Assembly: GCA_938091145.1 (NCBI GenBank)
Contig: CALKMS010000055.1
Span: 1 to 13,635 of the forward strand
Direction: 5' to 3'
DNA from: an uncultured bacterium
GTDB taxonomy: Bacteria; Actinomycetota; Aquicultoria; SKW223; CALKMS01
DNA: 13,635 bases
Under the pieces are notes generated by a model. It did not search any database. It was not told the origin of the DNA and was given only the letters and a program-made list of their open reading frames with translations. The first letter of the stretch is position 1. Each line of letters starts with the position of its first letter. Of the stretch, positions 6,960-13,260 are shown piece by piece. Made by a program: the position numbers and the translations under genes.

Positions 6960-7979
6960 TCAGCTATTTAAATCAAGGTTGGCTGAAGGTTCAGCTTCCA
7001 GGCTTAAAAACTCTCTCCGTTGAAGTTTTTCAAAACCAGCCGCTGCCACCATCGCAGCATTATCGGTGCACAAAATTGCTGAAGGGAAGTATAGTTTGAA
7101 CTTGGTCCCAGCCTCTTTCGACATCATTGCCCGTAGAGTTTGATTAACAGCTACTCCGCCGACAACTACAATTTCTTTATAACCAAGTTCCCGAGCCAGA
7201 GCAAGTGTCTTTTTGACGACGACTTCAAATAAAGCCGACTGGAAAGATGCGCAAACATCTTTTATTTTTATCCTTTCCCTCCCTTCCTTTTTAACATAAT
7301 AAACCACCGCTGTCTTCAACCCGCTGAAAGAAAAGTTAAACTCATTTTTCTTTTCCTTTAGTAAAAAAGCTCGAGGAAAATTAACTGCCTGAGGGTTCCC
7401 TTTAGCCGCCTCTTTCTCAATAAGAGGTCCGCCGGGGTATCCCAAACCAAGAAACTTTGCTACCTTGTCAAAAGCTTCACCCGCAGCATCATCAAGAGTT
7501 TCTCCTTTTAAACAATAAAAATCCCTTTTGACCTCAATTAAGCTGGTGTGCCCTCCAGAAATTACTAAAGCAAGAAAGGGCGGTTTTAAGTCGGGGTTTT
7601 CCAATCGAGCCGACCAAATATGAGCTACTAAGTGATTCACCCCAATGAGCGGAAGTCCATGAGCATAAGCTAAAGCTTTGGCCGCCGCCAAGCCCACTAA
7701 TAAAGCTCCTATTAAACCTGGACCCTGAGTAACAGCAAGAGCTGATAGGTCTGCAAAAGTTACTCCAGCTTCATCTAAAGCTTTATCTACTATCCAATTA
7801 ATGTTCTCTAAATGTTTTCGAGAAGCTATTTCTGGCACCACTCCACCAAACCTTCGGTGCCATCTTATTTGTGAAGAAACAACGTTTGAGCGAATAACTA
7901 AATCTTCGCCAACAACTGCCGCTGCCGTTTCATCGCAAGAGGTTTCAATTCCCAAAATTAATTTTGTCATCAATCCCAT
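6960..7979 (-). CDS. tsaD: tRNA N6-adenosine threonylcarbamoyltransferase TsaD
   Basis: Catalytic subunit that transfers the threonylcarbamoyl group to A37 of ANN-decoding tRNAs, working with TsaB and TsaE; cytoplasmic ASKHA-fold protein. Seen: GIETSCDETAAAVV (10-23), GGVVPEIASRKH (45-56), TQGPGLIGALLVG (84-96), metal ligands His116 and His120 in NHLVAH, SGGHTSL (141-147), FSFSGLKTA (216-224) and Asp306 in CTDNAAM, which completes the metal site. Length (339 aa) is normal. An internal ATG three codons in (7968-7970) gives the more usual short N-terminus and may be the true start; neither start has a strong ribosome binding site. It lies 61 bp after livF with no visible promoter or terminator. 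In many bacteria this gene directly follows rimI, which here is 4 kb away. Confidence 0.97.
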   Translation of the reverse strand: MGLMTKLILGIETSCDETAAAVVGEDLVIRSNVVSSQIRWHRRFGGVVPEIASRKHLENINWIVDKALDEAGVTFADLSALAVTQGPGLIGALLVGLAAAKALAYAHGLPLIGVNHLVAHIWSARLENPDLKPPFLALVISGGHTSLIEVKRDFYCLKGETLDDAAGEAFDKVAKFLGLGYPGGPLIEKEAAKGNPQAVNFPRAFLLKEKKNEFNFSFSGLKTAVVYYVKKEGRERIKIKDVCASFQSALFEVVVKKTLALARELGYKEIVVVGGVAVNQTLRAMMSKEAGTKFKLYFPSAILCTDNAAMVAAAGFEKLQRREFLSLEAEPSANLDLNS

Positions 7980-8040
7980 TTTAGCTCTAATTAACTTTTC
8001 TGATCCGGCAGTGTTTCTTTAAAAATTCTATCTCTCTCGC

Positions 8041-8745
8041 TCAGACTCCAAGATAAGCCTTTTTAACCTCCTCTTTTTCGGCTAACTCAGCTGACTTTCC
8101 TTCCATCACCAAACGCCCTACTTCCAACACATAAGCCCGGTTAGAAATCTTCAAAGCTAAATTGGCATTTTGCTCAACTAAAAGAACAGTGGTCCCCATC
8201 TCATTTATTTCTCGAATAATCCTAAAAATTTCCTGAACTAAAAAAGGAGCCAAACCTAAAGAGGGTTCATCAAGCAAAAGGATCTCCGGTTCAGCCATTA
8301 AAGCCCGTCCAATTGCCAGCATTTGCTGCTCACCACCACTCAGGGTTCCGCCAAGCTGTTTTTCTCTTTCCTTCAGACGGGGAAAAATATTAAAAACTCT
8401 TTCCATTCGCTCGGCTATTACCTTGCGATTTTTTTCCAAAAAGGCGCCCATTAAAAGATTTTCTTTAACTGTCAAGTTGCCAAAAATTCTTCGCCCTTCA
8501 GGCACCTGGCTAATACCTAACCCTACAATTTGATGCGGCGCTAAAGGAATCAGGCTTTGCCCTTTAAAAAGGATTTCTCCTTTAACATCTTTTACAAGCC
8601 CTGAGATTGCCTTAAGAGTAGTGGTCTTTCCTGAACCATTAGCACCAATGAGAGTAACTATTTCTCCCTTTTCTACCTTAAGACTAATGCCTTTCAAGGC
8701 CTCGATTGTTCCGTAATAAACATGCAAATTTTTTAATTCAAGCAT
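8041..8745 (-). CDS. livF: Branched-chain amino acid type ABC transporter ATPase LivF
   Basis: One of the two ATP-hydrolysing subunits of a HAAT/Liv importer, on the inner face of the membrane. Seen: 234 aa, normal length; Walker A GANGSGKTT (34-42), Q-loop Gln80 in SQVPEGRRIF, signature LSGGEQQ (135-141), Walker B ILLLDEP (155-161). The usual switch His is replaced by Gln in LLVEQNA (188-194), which is normal for LivF. The start ATG overlaps the end of livG by 8 nt, with GGGGAGG just upstream inside livG, so the two are translationally coupled. It is the last gene of the liv operon. Substrate cannot be read from the ATPase; family members carry branched-chain amino acids, urea or short amides. 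Confidence 0.95.
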   Translation of the reverse strand: MLELKNLHVYYGTIEALKGISLKVEKGEIVTLIGANGSGKTTTLKAISGLVKDVKGEILFKGQSLIPLAPHQIVGLGISQVPEGRRIFGNLTVKENLLMGAFLEKNRKVIAERMERVFNIFPRLKEREKQLGGTLSGGEQQMLAIGRALMAEPEILLLDEPSLGLAPFLVQEIFRIIREINEMGTTVLLVEQNANLALKISNRAYVLEVGRLVMEGKSAELAEKEEVKKAYLGV

Positions 8746-9508
8746 TAACCTCCCCTAAATATGCTTCGATAACTTTTGGATCGAGGCTAACTTTTTCTGG
8801 CGGGCCTTCAGCGATTATCACTCCATAGTCCAACACAACCACCCTTTTGCAAATTCCCATTACCACTTTCATATCGTGCTCAATCAAGAAAATTGTTAGT
8901 CCTCTTTCAGTGTTTAACTTATTAATTATCTCCATTAATTCGTGTGTTTCTGTAGGATTCATTCCTGCCGCCGGTTCATCAAGCAAAAGAAGTTTTGGCT
9001 CTAAAGCCAAAGCCCGTGCAATCTCTAATCGCCTCTGCTCCCCATAAGGTAAACTATCAGCTCTCCAAGTCGCTTTGTCAGCTAAGTTCATTTCGGCCAA
9101 CAACTCCATTGCCTCCTCTCTCAGAAATCTTTCTTTTTTATAAAATGTAGGCCATCGTGAAACTGCCTCGAAAATCGTGTAACCCCGCCTTAGCTGACAA
9201 GCAGTCATCACATTTTCAAGAACTGTAAGAGACTTAAAGAGTCGAATATTTTGAAAGGTTCGAGCAATTCCCAGTCGGGCAATCTGGTGAGCTTTAAGAT
9301 GGGTAATTTCCCAACCATCAAAAAAGATGCGCCCCTCAGTTGGCTCAATTAACCCACTTATTAAATTAAAAATGGTTGTTTTTCCCGCTCCATTAGGACC
9401 AATTAAACCGACCAACTCCTTAGATTTAAGCGCCAGACTAAAACAATCAACTGCTTTCAAGCCGTTAAAGCTTTTACTGACTTTATCCAAGGTTAAAAGC
9501 TCACTCAT
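8738..9508 (-). CDS. livG: Branched-chain amino acid type ABC transporter ATPase LivG
   Basis: Second ATPase subunit of the same importer. Seen (256 aa from the ATG at 9508): Walker A GPNGAGKTT (37-45), Q-loop Gln86 in RTFQNIRLF, the LivG-type signature LPYGEQRRLEIARAL (153-167), Walker B LLLLDEPAAGMNP (173-185) and the switch His211 in LIEHDM. The frame is open 14 codons further upstream, but MSELLTLDKVSKSF is the normal LivG N-terminus, and the later start leaves the 8-nt overlap with livM that matches the livG-livF overlap. The protein itself looks fully functional, in contrast to livH upstream. Confidence 0.95.
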   Translation of the reverse strand: MSELLTLDKVSKSFNGLKAVDCFSLALKSKELVGLIGPNGAGKTTIFNLISGLIEPTEGRIFFDGWEITHLKAHQIARLGIARTFQNIRLFKSLTVLENVMTACQLRRGYTIFEAVSRWPTFYKKERFLREEAMELLAEMNLADKATWRADSLPYGEQRRLEIARALALEPKLLLLDEPAAGMNPTETHELMEIINKLNTERGLTIFLIEHDMKVVMGICKRVVVLDYGVIIAEGPPEKVSLDPKVIEAYLGEVNA

Positions 9509-10532
9509 CTTTCTTGACCAAAAAAGGAAGTCTAAATTTAGCTTCACCAATTAAACCCTGAGGTCGAAAAATCATCATTATAATAAGGAGAGCAGAATAA
9601 ACAATCATCCGCATCTGAGAAACATAAATGAGGATAAAATTTCTACCAAAATAACCCAGCAAAAAAAGAGCAGCAAAGCCTAGAAAAGACGTCAAAAAAA
9701 AGCGAAAACGGTCCTTCGTTTCTGGATAGGCAAGCACAAAGCCCAAAGTCAGAACCACAGCCAAAGTCCCCATTATCCCACTGTAATCTCGCAAAGTCTC
9801 TGGCAAAATCGTTAGAACCGCTCCGCCAAAAGCCGCACCCCACAGGTTCCCCATCCCACCTAAAACTATCATTAACAAAACCTCGATCGACCTTAAGAGA
9901 CCAAAGCTGCTGGGATCAATGAAAAGCAACGAATGGGCAAAAAGTCCGCCCGAAAGACCAGCAAAAAATGAAGAAATGGCAAAAGCCAAAACTTTATAAC
10001 GAGTAGTTGGTATCCCGATGCAAGCAGCAGCTGTTTCATCCTCGCGCAAAGCCTTTAAAGACCGACCAAAAGAGGAGCGGGTAAAAAAGTAAAGGACGAG
10101 AAAACTTAAAACTGTTAAAAACCAAACCCAATCAAAAGTAGAATACCGCGCAATGCCAGCCAGACCTCTTGCCCCTCCTGTTGGCTCAAAATTAACAAAG
10201 AAAATTCGGATTATTTCGGCAAAACCAAGAGTGGCAATAGCTAAATAATCTCCTCGCAAACGCAATGCAGGAAATCCAACCGCTATCCCCGCTAAACAAG
10301 AAGCTAAAGCTCCCGCCAAAAGAGATAGAAAAAAGGGAACTTGTCTGTGGACAGTCAAAAAAGCAGCAGTATAAGCCCCAACGGCCATAAATCCCGCATG
10401 CCCAATGGAAAACTGACCCGCATAACCATTGATTATGTCCAGACTGATAGCAGCAATAATAAAAATACCCATTAAAATTACGATTTCAAGATAATAAGAG
10501 GAAACATAGTTAAGCAAAAAACTCTCTATCAA
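9501..10532 (-). CDS. livM: Branched-chain amino acid type ABC transporter permease LivM
   Basis: Integral membrane permease that normally pairs with LivH to form the channel. Seen: 343 aa, many hydrophobic helices, LivM hallmarks NGYAGQFSIGHAGFMAVGAY (35-54), RLRGDYLAIATLGFAEI (91-107), GRSLKALREDETAA (156-169), VLGGMGNLWGA (223-233) and the terminal MIFRPQGLIG (320-329). Between LPETLRDYS (243-251) and the MRMIVYS helix (307-) there is a stretch of about 55 residues with two further hydrophobic segments (about 255-269 and 278-304); most LivM proteins I know have a short loop there. The start is TTG, sharing TTGA with the stop of the livH remnant, so translation is probably coupled to whatever translates that remnant. 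Confidence 0.93.
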   Translation of the reverse strand: MIESFLLNYVSSYYLEIVILMGIFIIAAISLDIINGYAGQFSIGHAGFMAVGAYTAAFLTVHRQVPFFLSLLAGALASCLAGIAVGFPALRLRGDYLAIATLGFAEIIRIFFVNFEPTGGARGLAGIARYSTFDWVWFLTVLSFLVLYFFTRSSFGRSLKALREDETAAACIGIPTTRYKVLAFAISSFFAGLSGGLFAHSLLFIDPSSFGLLRSIEVLLMIVLGGMGNLWGAAFGGAVLTILPETLRDYSGIMGTLAVVLTLGFVLAYPETKDRFRFFLTSFLGFAALFLLGYFGRNFILIYVSQMRMIVYSALLIIMMIFRPQGLIGEAKFRLPFLVKKDE

Positions 10533-10799
10533 GCCTTCTCCACTTCCTTCTCGCCCAGGATTCCCCTTGGTCGAAGCATTAAAATGAGAATCAACAAAAC
10601 AAAAGCCACCCCGTCTTTATAAGTCGAGTAACCAGCCGTAACAGCTAAAACCTCTGCTAAACCCATAACAAAACCGCCGATTAGGGCTCCAGGAATAATC
10701 CCAATGCCCCCTAAAACGGCAGCAATAAAAGCCTTCAACCCAGGGGTAAAACCCATAAATGGATCAAACTAAATTACTGCTAAAGTTTGGTAAAAACAT
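10529..10799 (-). pseudogene. livH: livH permease gene with a large internal deletion
   Basis: LivH permeases are about 290-310 aa; only the last ~79 codons remain. Seen: an open frame (ATG at 10754-10756, 75 aa) with GFTPGLKAFIAAVLGGIG, IPGALIGGF and LMLRPRGILGEKE, all typical of the LivH C-terminus. The same frame continues upstream for FDPF, which also fits LivH, and then meets TAG. Further upstream, at 10764-10799, an 11-codon frame (MFLPNFSSNLV, then TGA) begins after a perfect ribosome binding site and resembles a LivH N-terminus. The simplest reading is an internal deletion of about 210 codons that also shifted the frame. The 75-aa piece could still be made by reinitiation 7 nt after the TGA, and its stop overlaps the livM start. 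A misassembly is an alternative. Confidence 0.8.
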
Positions 10800-10804
10800 T
10801 TCTT

Positions 10805-10814
10805 CACCTCCTTT
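10805..10814 (-). promoter_or_regulatory. Perfect ribosome binding site before the livH remnant
   Basis: AAAGGAGGTG on the minus strand, 5 nt before the ATG at 10797-10799 (8 nt from GGAGG). It is the strongest Shine-Dalgarno in the liv operon, yet it serves only an 11-codon frame that ends in TGA. This is why I read the short frame as the surviving start of livH and not as chance. Confidence 0.75.
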
Positions 10815-10831
10815 CTTCTAAAATTTAAGAT

Positions 10832-11965
10832 TTAAAAAGGTAAAGATTCAGCTTTAACCAACACCATTTGGCCATCGTTACTCAACCGATAAAAATAGAC
10901 AGGCCCCCTAAGGATTCTTTCTTTTCCCAGCCAATACTGAGCACCAGCTTTTTCTGCTTTCACTGTAGCCAAAGCCTCCTCTAAAAGATTTCCATCAAGT
11001 GTTCTGGCTTTAACTACAGCCTTGTGAAAAAGATGTAAACCGAGATAAGCTGAGAAAGAAACAGGCAAAGGATTCGATTTAAATTCTTCTCTATATTGCT
11101 GACTAAATCCAGAGAAATTAGCGATCGAAAAGGGGTGAAAGCGAACTAAGTAACCACCACCGCTAAGCTTGGCTTCGTTTTTGCTTAAATCGTTTCCAAA
11201 GAGAAGTTCAGCTTGGATTCTCCAACGATTGCTCAATTCTTTTAGAAAGGGTTCTCTGTCTCTCGCATTCAATGCCAAAAATAGAACCTCGGGTTCTGTT
11301 CTTTTTAGCTCGCTATATACACTTTGGGGCGAAGCTAAAGGGTAAGGGCGAATTAAAACTACTTCTCCTTGCCTTTCCCGAAAAGTCTTCTCAAAGGTAT
11401 AAGCCTTTTCTCTTTGAACCAGGTCCCTCCGGGAATAAAAAATCGCAGCTTTCTTTTTCTTTAAAGTATCTAAGGCAAACAGCGCCAAATAAGCTCCCTT
11501 GATCTCTTCCGAAGGTAAAAGAGAATAAACATATGAAGGAAAAGGTGCAAAAAGACCGTTTTGAAGAAAAACCGGTCTTTTTAATCGGCTCGCTAGAGGA
11601 AGAAAAACCTTAGTTTCGGCTGGACTTATATAACAAAAAACCGCACTTACTTTTTTCTCCTCCATTTTCAGAGCAAGCTTAAGAGGTTCAATCGGGGTTT
11701 TCCTCCTTCCTCTCATGATAATAAGTTCCACCTCAGGCTGATCAGGCCCCTTGTTTTTATTGATCTCCCTGGCAGCCAACCTCAATCCCTGTTCAAAAGC
11801 CCGTGCCCTTTCCCTTTCCTCTTTTTCATTTGAAGAAACAATTATTCCGACTTTGATTTTTGATGGAAGAGGAGAGGAAAACCGCCCACTTAGTTTAGGG
11901 CAGCCACCACCAAAAAGAAGAATTAGAATAAAACCTAAACCAAAGCCCACTTTAAAGCGTTTCAT
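10832..11965 (-). CDS. Divergent LivK-like periplasmic binding protein, probable lipoprotein
   Basis: Probably the substrate-capture component of the Liv-type importer encoded behind it. Seen: 377 aa; signal peptide MKRF..ILILLFGGGC with a candidate lipid-modified Cys22 (a loose lipobox, Gly at -3 in place of the usual Leu/Val/Ile). The mature part has the type I binding-protein rhythm: IKVGII (about 37-42), GLRLAAREINKNKG, KVSAVFCYISPAETKVFLPLASRLKRPVFL, then a second lobe with KKAAIFYSRRD and PEVLFLALNARD, and near the end FSAYLGLHLFHKAV. The usual LivJ/LivK loop after the first strand (GPLTG-type) is replaced by SSNEKEERERAR, and the ligand-loop signatures are weak, so the ligand may not be a branched-chain amino acid. 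The start ATG has only a weak AAAGAAG upstream. It is first in the operon, 32 nt before the livH start remnant. Family by fold pattern and context. Confidence 0.8.
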   Translation of the reverse strand: MKRFKVGFGLGFILILLFGGGCPKLSGRFSSPLPSKIKVGIIVSSNEKEERERARAFEQGLRLAAREINKNKGPDQPEVELIIMRGRRKTPIEPLKLALKMEEKKVSAVFCYISPAETKVFLPLASRLKRPVFLQNGLFAPFPSYVYSLLPSEEIKGAYLALFALDTLKKKKAAIFYSRRDLVQREKAYTFEKTFRERQGEVVLIRPYPLASPQSVYSELKRTEPEVLFLALNARDREPFLKELSNRWRIQAELLFGNDLSKNEAKLSGGGYLVRFHPFSIANFSGFSQQYREEFKSNPLPVSFSAYLGLHLFHKAVVKARTLDGNLLEEALATVKAEKAGAQYWLGKERILRGPVYFYRLSNDGQMVLVKAESLPF

Positions 11966-11982
11966 CTTCTTTATCGTAGTTT

Positions 11983-12011
11983 ATTGTAGCAAAAGAACTA
12001 AAAAATGGATA
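11983..12011 (-). promoter_or_regulatory. Weak candidate promoter of the liv operon
   Basis: On the minus strand TACAAT (11983-11988) is a good -10 hexamer 17 nt before the ATG of the binding-protein gene. The hexamer 17 bp upstream is TATCCA (12006-12011), only three matches to TTGACA. A promoter is expected in this 157-bp gap because rimI and the liv genes are unrelated in function. Medium to low confidence. Confidence 0.35.
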
Positions 12012-12039
12012 AAAAATTTACTATTAAAAATTAGTTCTT
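11993..12039 (-). repeat. Inverted repeat over the liv promoter region
   Basis: Nine-base arms AAGAACTAA (11993-12001) and TTAGTTCTT (12031-12039), 29 nt apart, flank the weak -35 region of the candidate liv promoter. It could be an operator or an AT-rich hairpin. The long loop and low G+C argue against an efficient terminator. Possible chance match in AT-rich DNA. Confidence 0.35.
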
Positions 12040-12064
12040 ACCTGCCTCAACTCATCGAAAAATA

Positions 12065-12104
12065 AAAAATTTTTGCCTGAAACAAATAAAAAGCAAAAAT
12101 TTTT
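12065..12104 (-). terminator. AT-rich hairpin after rimI, possible weak terminator
   Basis: Perfect 12-base arms AAAAATTTTTGC (12065-12076) and GCAAAAATTTTT (12093-12104) with a 16-nt loop, starting 19 nt past the rimI stop codon on the transcribed strand. The 3' arm ends in a T-rich tract. Only two G-C pairs support the stem, so termination would be weak. It marks the boundary between the tsaE-tsaB-rimI block and the liv block. Confidence 0.45.
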
Positions 12105-12122
12105 CGGATTGTCTTTACCCCT

Positions 12123-12584
12123 TCAAGAGTTTGAGCGAAGCTTTAAACTCATTATGATTGCATCTTCGATGGGTTGAACATAGTATCTTTTTCTTCGGGC
12201 AAGCATTTTAAAACCAAATTTTTGATACATTTCTCGAGCTACCCAATTTGACTCTCTCACCTCTAAGAAAAGTTCTTTCAGTCCCCTTCTTTTGCTCTCG
12301 TTAATAAGGTGCGAAAGCAAAATCTTACCAATGCCTTTTCCCCGCCATTCAGGAGCAACGGCCATTGTAGTGATGTGGCCTTCCCTTAAAAGATAGTAAA
12401 GACCGGCATAGCCAATTATTTTTCCCTCTTTTTCCGCCACAACATAATAACGGTTCTCTTTTTGAAGTTCAGTCAAAAAAGTCGCTTTGCTCCAGGGAGG
12501 ACGAAAAGAGCATTCCTCTATTAATAAAACTTCATCAAGGTCCTTTAATTTTAAGGGGCGAATTCTAACCTCAACAGTTTTCAC
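12123..12584 (-). CDS. rimI: Ribosomal-protein-alanine N-acetyltransferase RimI
   Basis: GNAT-fold enzyme that transfers acetyl from acetyl-CoA to a protein N-terminus, S18 in E. coli. Seen: 153 aa; IRPLKLKDLDEVLLIEE at the start; YVVAEKEGKIIGYAGLYY (about 47-64); acetyl-CoA loop VAPEWRGKGIGKILLSHLI (about 76-94) with the R-G-x-G-x-G pattern; FLEVRESNWVAREMYQKFGF (about 106-125); and RRKRYYVQPIEDAIIM near the end, matching the RimI YY...EDA..M signature. The start is GTG with GAGGAGAG before it, and overlaps the end of tsaB by 14 nt, so the two are coupled. RimI is a frequent neighbour of tsaB and tsaD in bacteria, which supports the specific name over a generic acetyltransferase. Confidence 0.93.
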   Translation of the reverse strand: MKTVEVRIRPLKLKDLDEVLLIEECSFRPPWSKATFLTELQKENRYYVVAEKEGKIIGYAGLYYLLREGHITTMAVAPEWRGKGIGKILLSHLINESKRRGLKELFLEVRESNWVAREMYQKFGFKMLARRKRYYVQPIEDAIIMSLKLRSNS

Positions 12585-13260
12585 GCAAACTCTCCTCAGC
12601 TGTTGACAAACGAAGATAAAGTGGTAGAGCTTCCCTTAAAGGAACGGGGCCCTTCTCTAAGTAACCACTCCATCCAAGCTTAAGAAGCCATTTCCCCTGA
12701 GGGAAAATTCTATTTTTATCTACTTTTCCTCTTTCGGCAGCCTCAGGGTAAAAAGCAAAAGCATCCCCAATTAAATAAGCAGTCATCAAGTGCTCGTTTA
12801 TTATTTTTCTTGCTTCCTCTCGAGAGTAAACCGAAGGAGGGATGACTGCTTTTATCTTGCCATCCCAAGCATAGAGAGCTAGATAAATCTCGCCCCTCTT
12901 AGCATCCATAGCTATCAAGACTTTTTTAGTTTGAAAAAGAAAAGGAGCCGCTATGGCCTCAAATGAAGAAAAGGTAAAAATAGGAATTTTTAAAGCTTGG
13001 GCTAAAGCTCGAGCAGTGGCAAACCCAACTCGCAAGCCGGTGTAACTTCCCGGGCCTTGGCCAATGACAATTAAGCCAACGTCTTTTATTGATAAACCCT
13101 TTTCGCCAAGCAAGCGATCAATCTGCAAAAGCAAAATCTTTTGATGAGCTCGCGGGGCAATTTGACTGCTTTCGGCAATCAACTCTCCTTCCCTGCCCAA
13201 AGCAACCAAACAACACTCGGTTGAAGTATCACAAGCAATGACTATTTTTTTTCTATCCAC
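12571..13260 (-). CDS. tsaB: t6A biosynthesis protein TsaB
   Basis: Non-catalytic ASKHA-fold partner that dimerises with TsaD and is needed for threonylcarbamoyl transfer to tRNA. Seen: 229 aa; IACDTSTECCLVALG (8-22); a His in RAHQKILLLQIDRLL (37-51); the dimerisation hallmark IGQGPGSYTGLRVGFATARALAQAL (67-91), an almost exact family signature; FSSFEAIA; and AMDAKRGEIYLALY (118-131). The C-terminal half is less conserved, as usual. The start is GTG, overlapping the tsaE stop by 19 nt, and the end overlaps rimI by 14 nt, so tsaE-tsaB-rimI form a tightly packed operon. The start lacks a clear Shine-Dalgarno, which fits translational coupling to tsaE. Confidence 0.96.
   Translation of the reverse strand: MDRKKIVIACDTSTECCLVALGREGELIAESSQIAPRAHQKILLLQIDRLLGEKGLSIKDVGLIVIGQGPGSYTGLRVGFATARALAQALKIPIFTFSSFEAIAAPFLFQTKKVLIAMDAKRGEIYLALYAWDGKIKAVIPPSVYSREEARKIINEHLMTAYLIGDAFAFYPEAAERGKVDKNRIFPQGKWLLKLGWSGYLEKGPVPLREALPLYLRLSTAEESLRENC

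Noticed and set aside
9509..9550. Longer livG start 14 codons upstream of the ATG at 9508
   Set aside because: It would add a non-LivG N-terminus and a 50-nt overlap with livM; the ATG at 9508 gives the family N-terminus and a normal 8-nt overlap.
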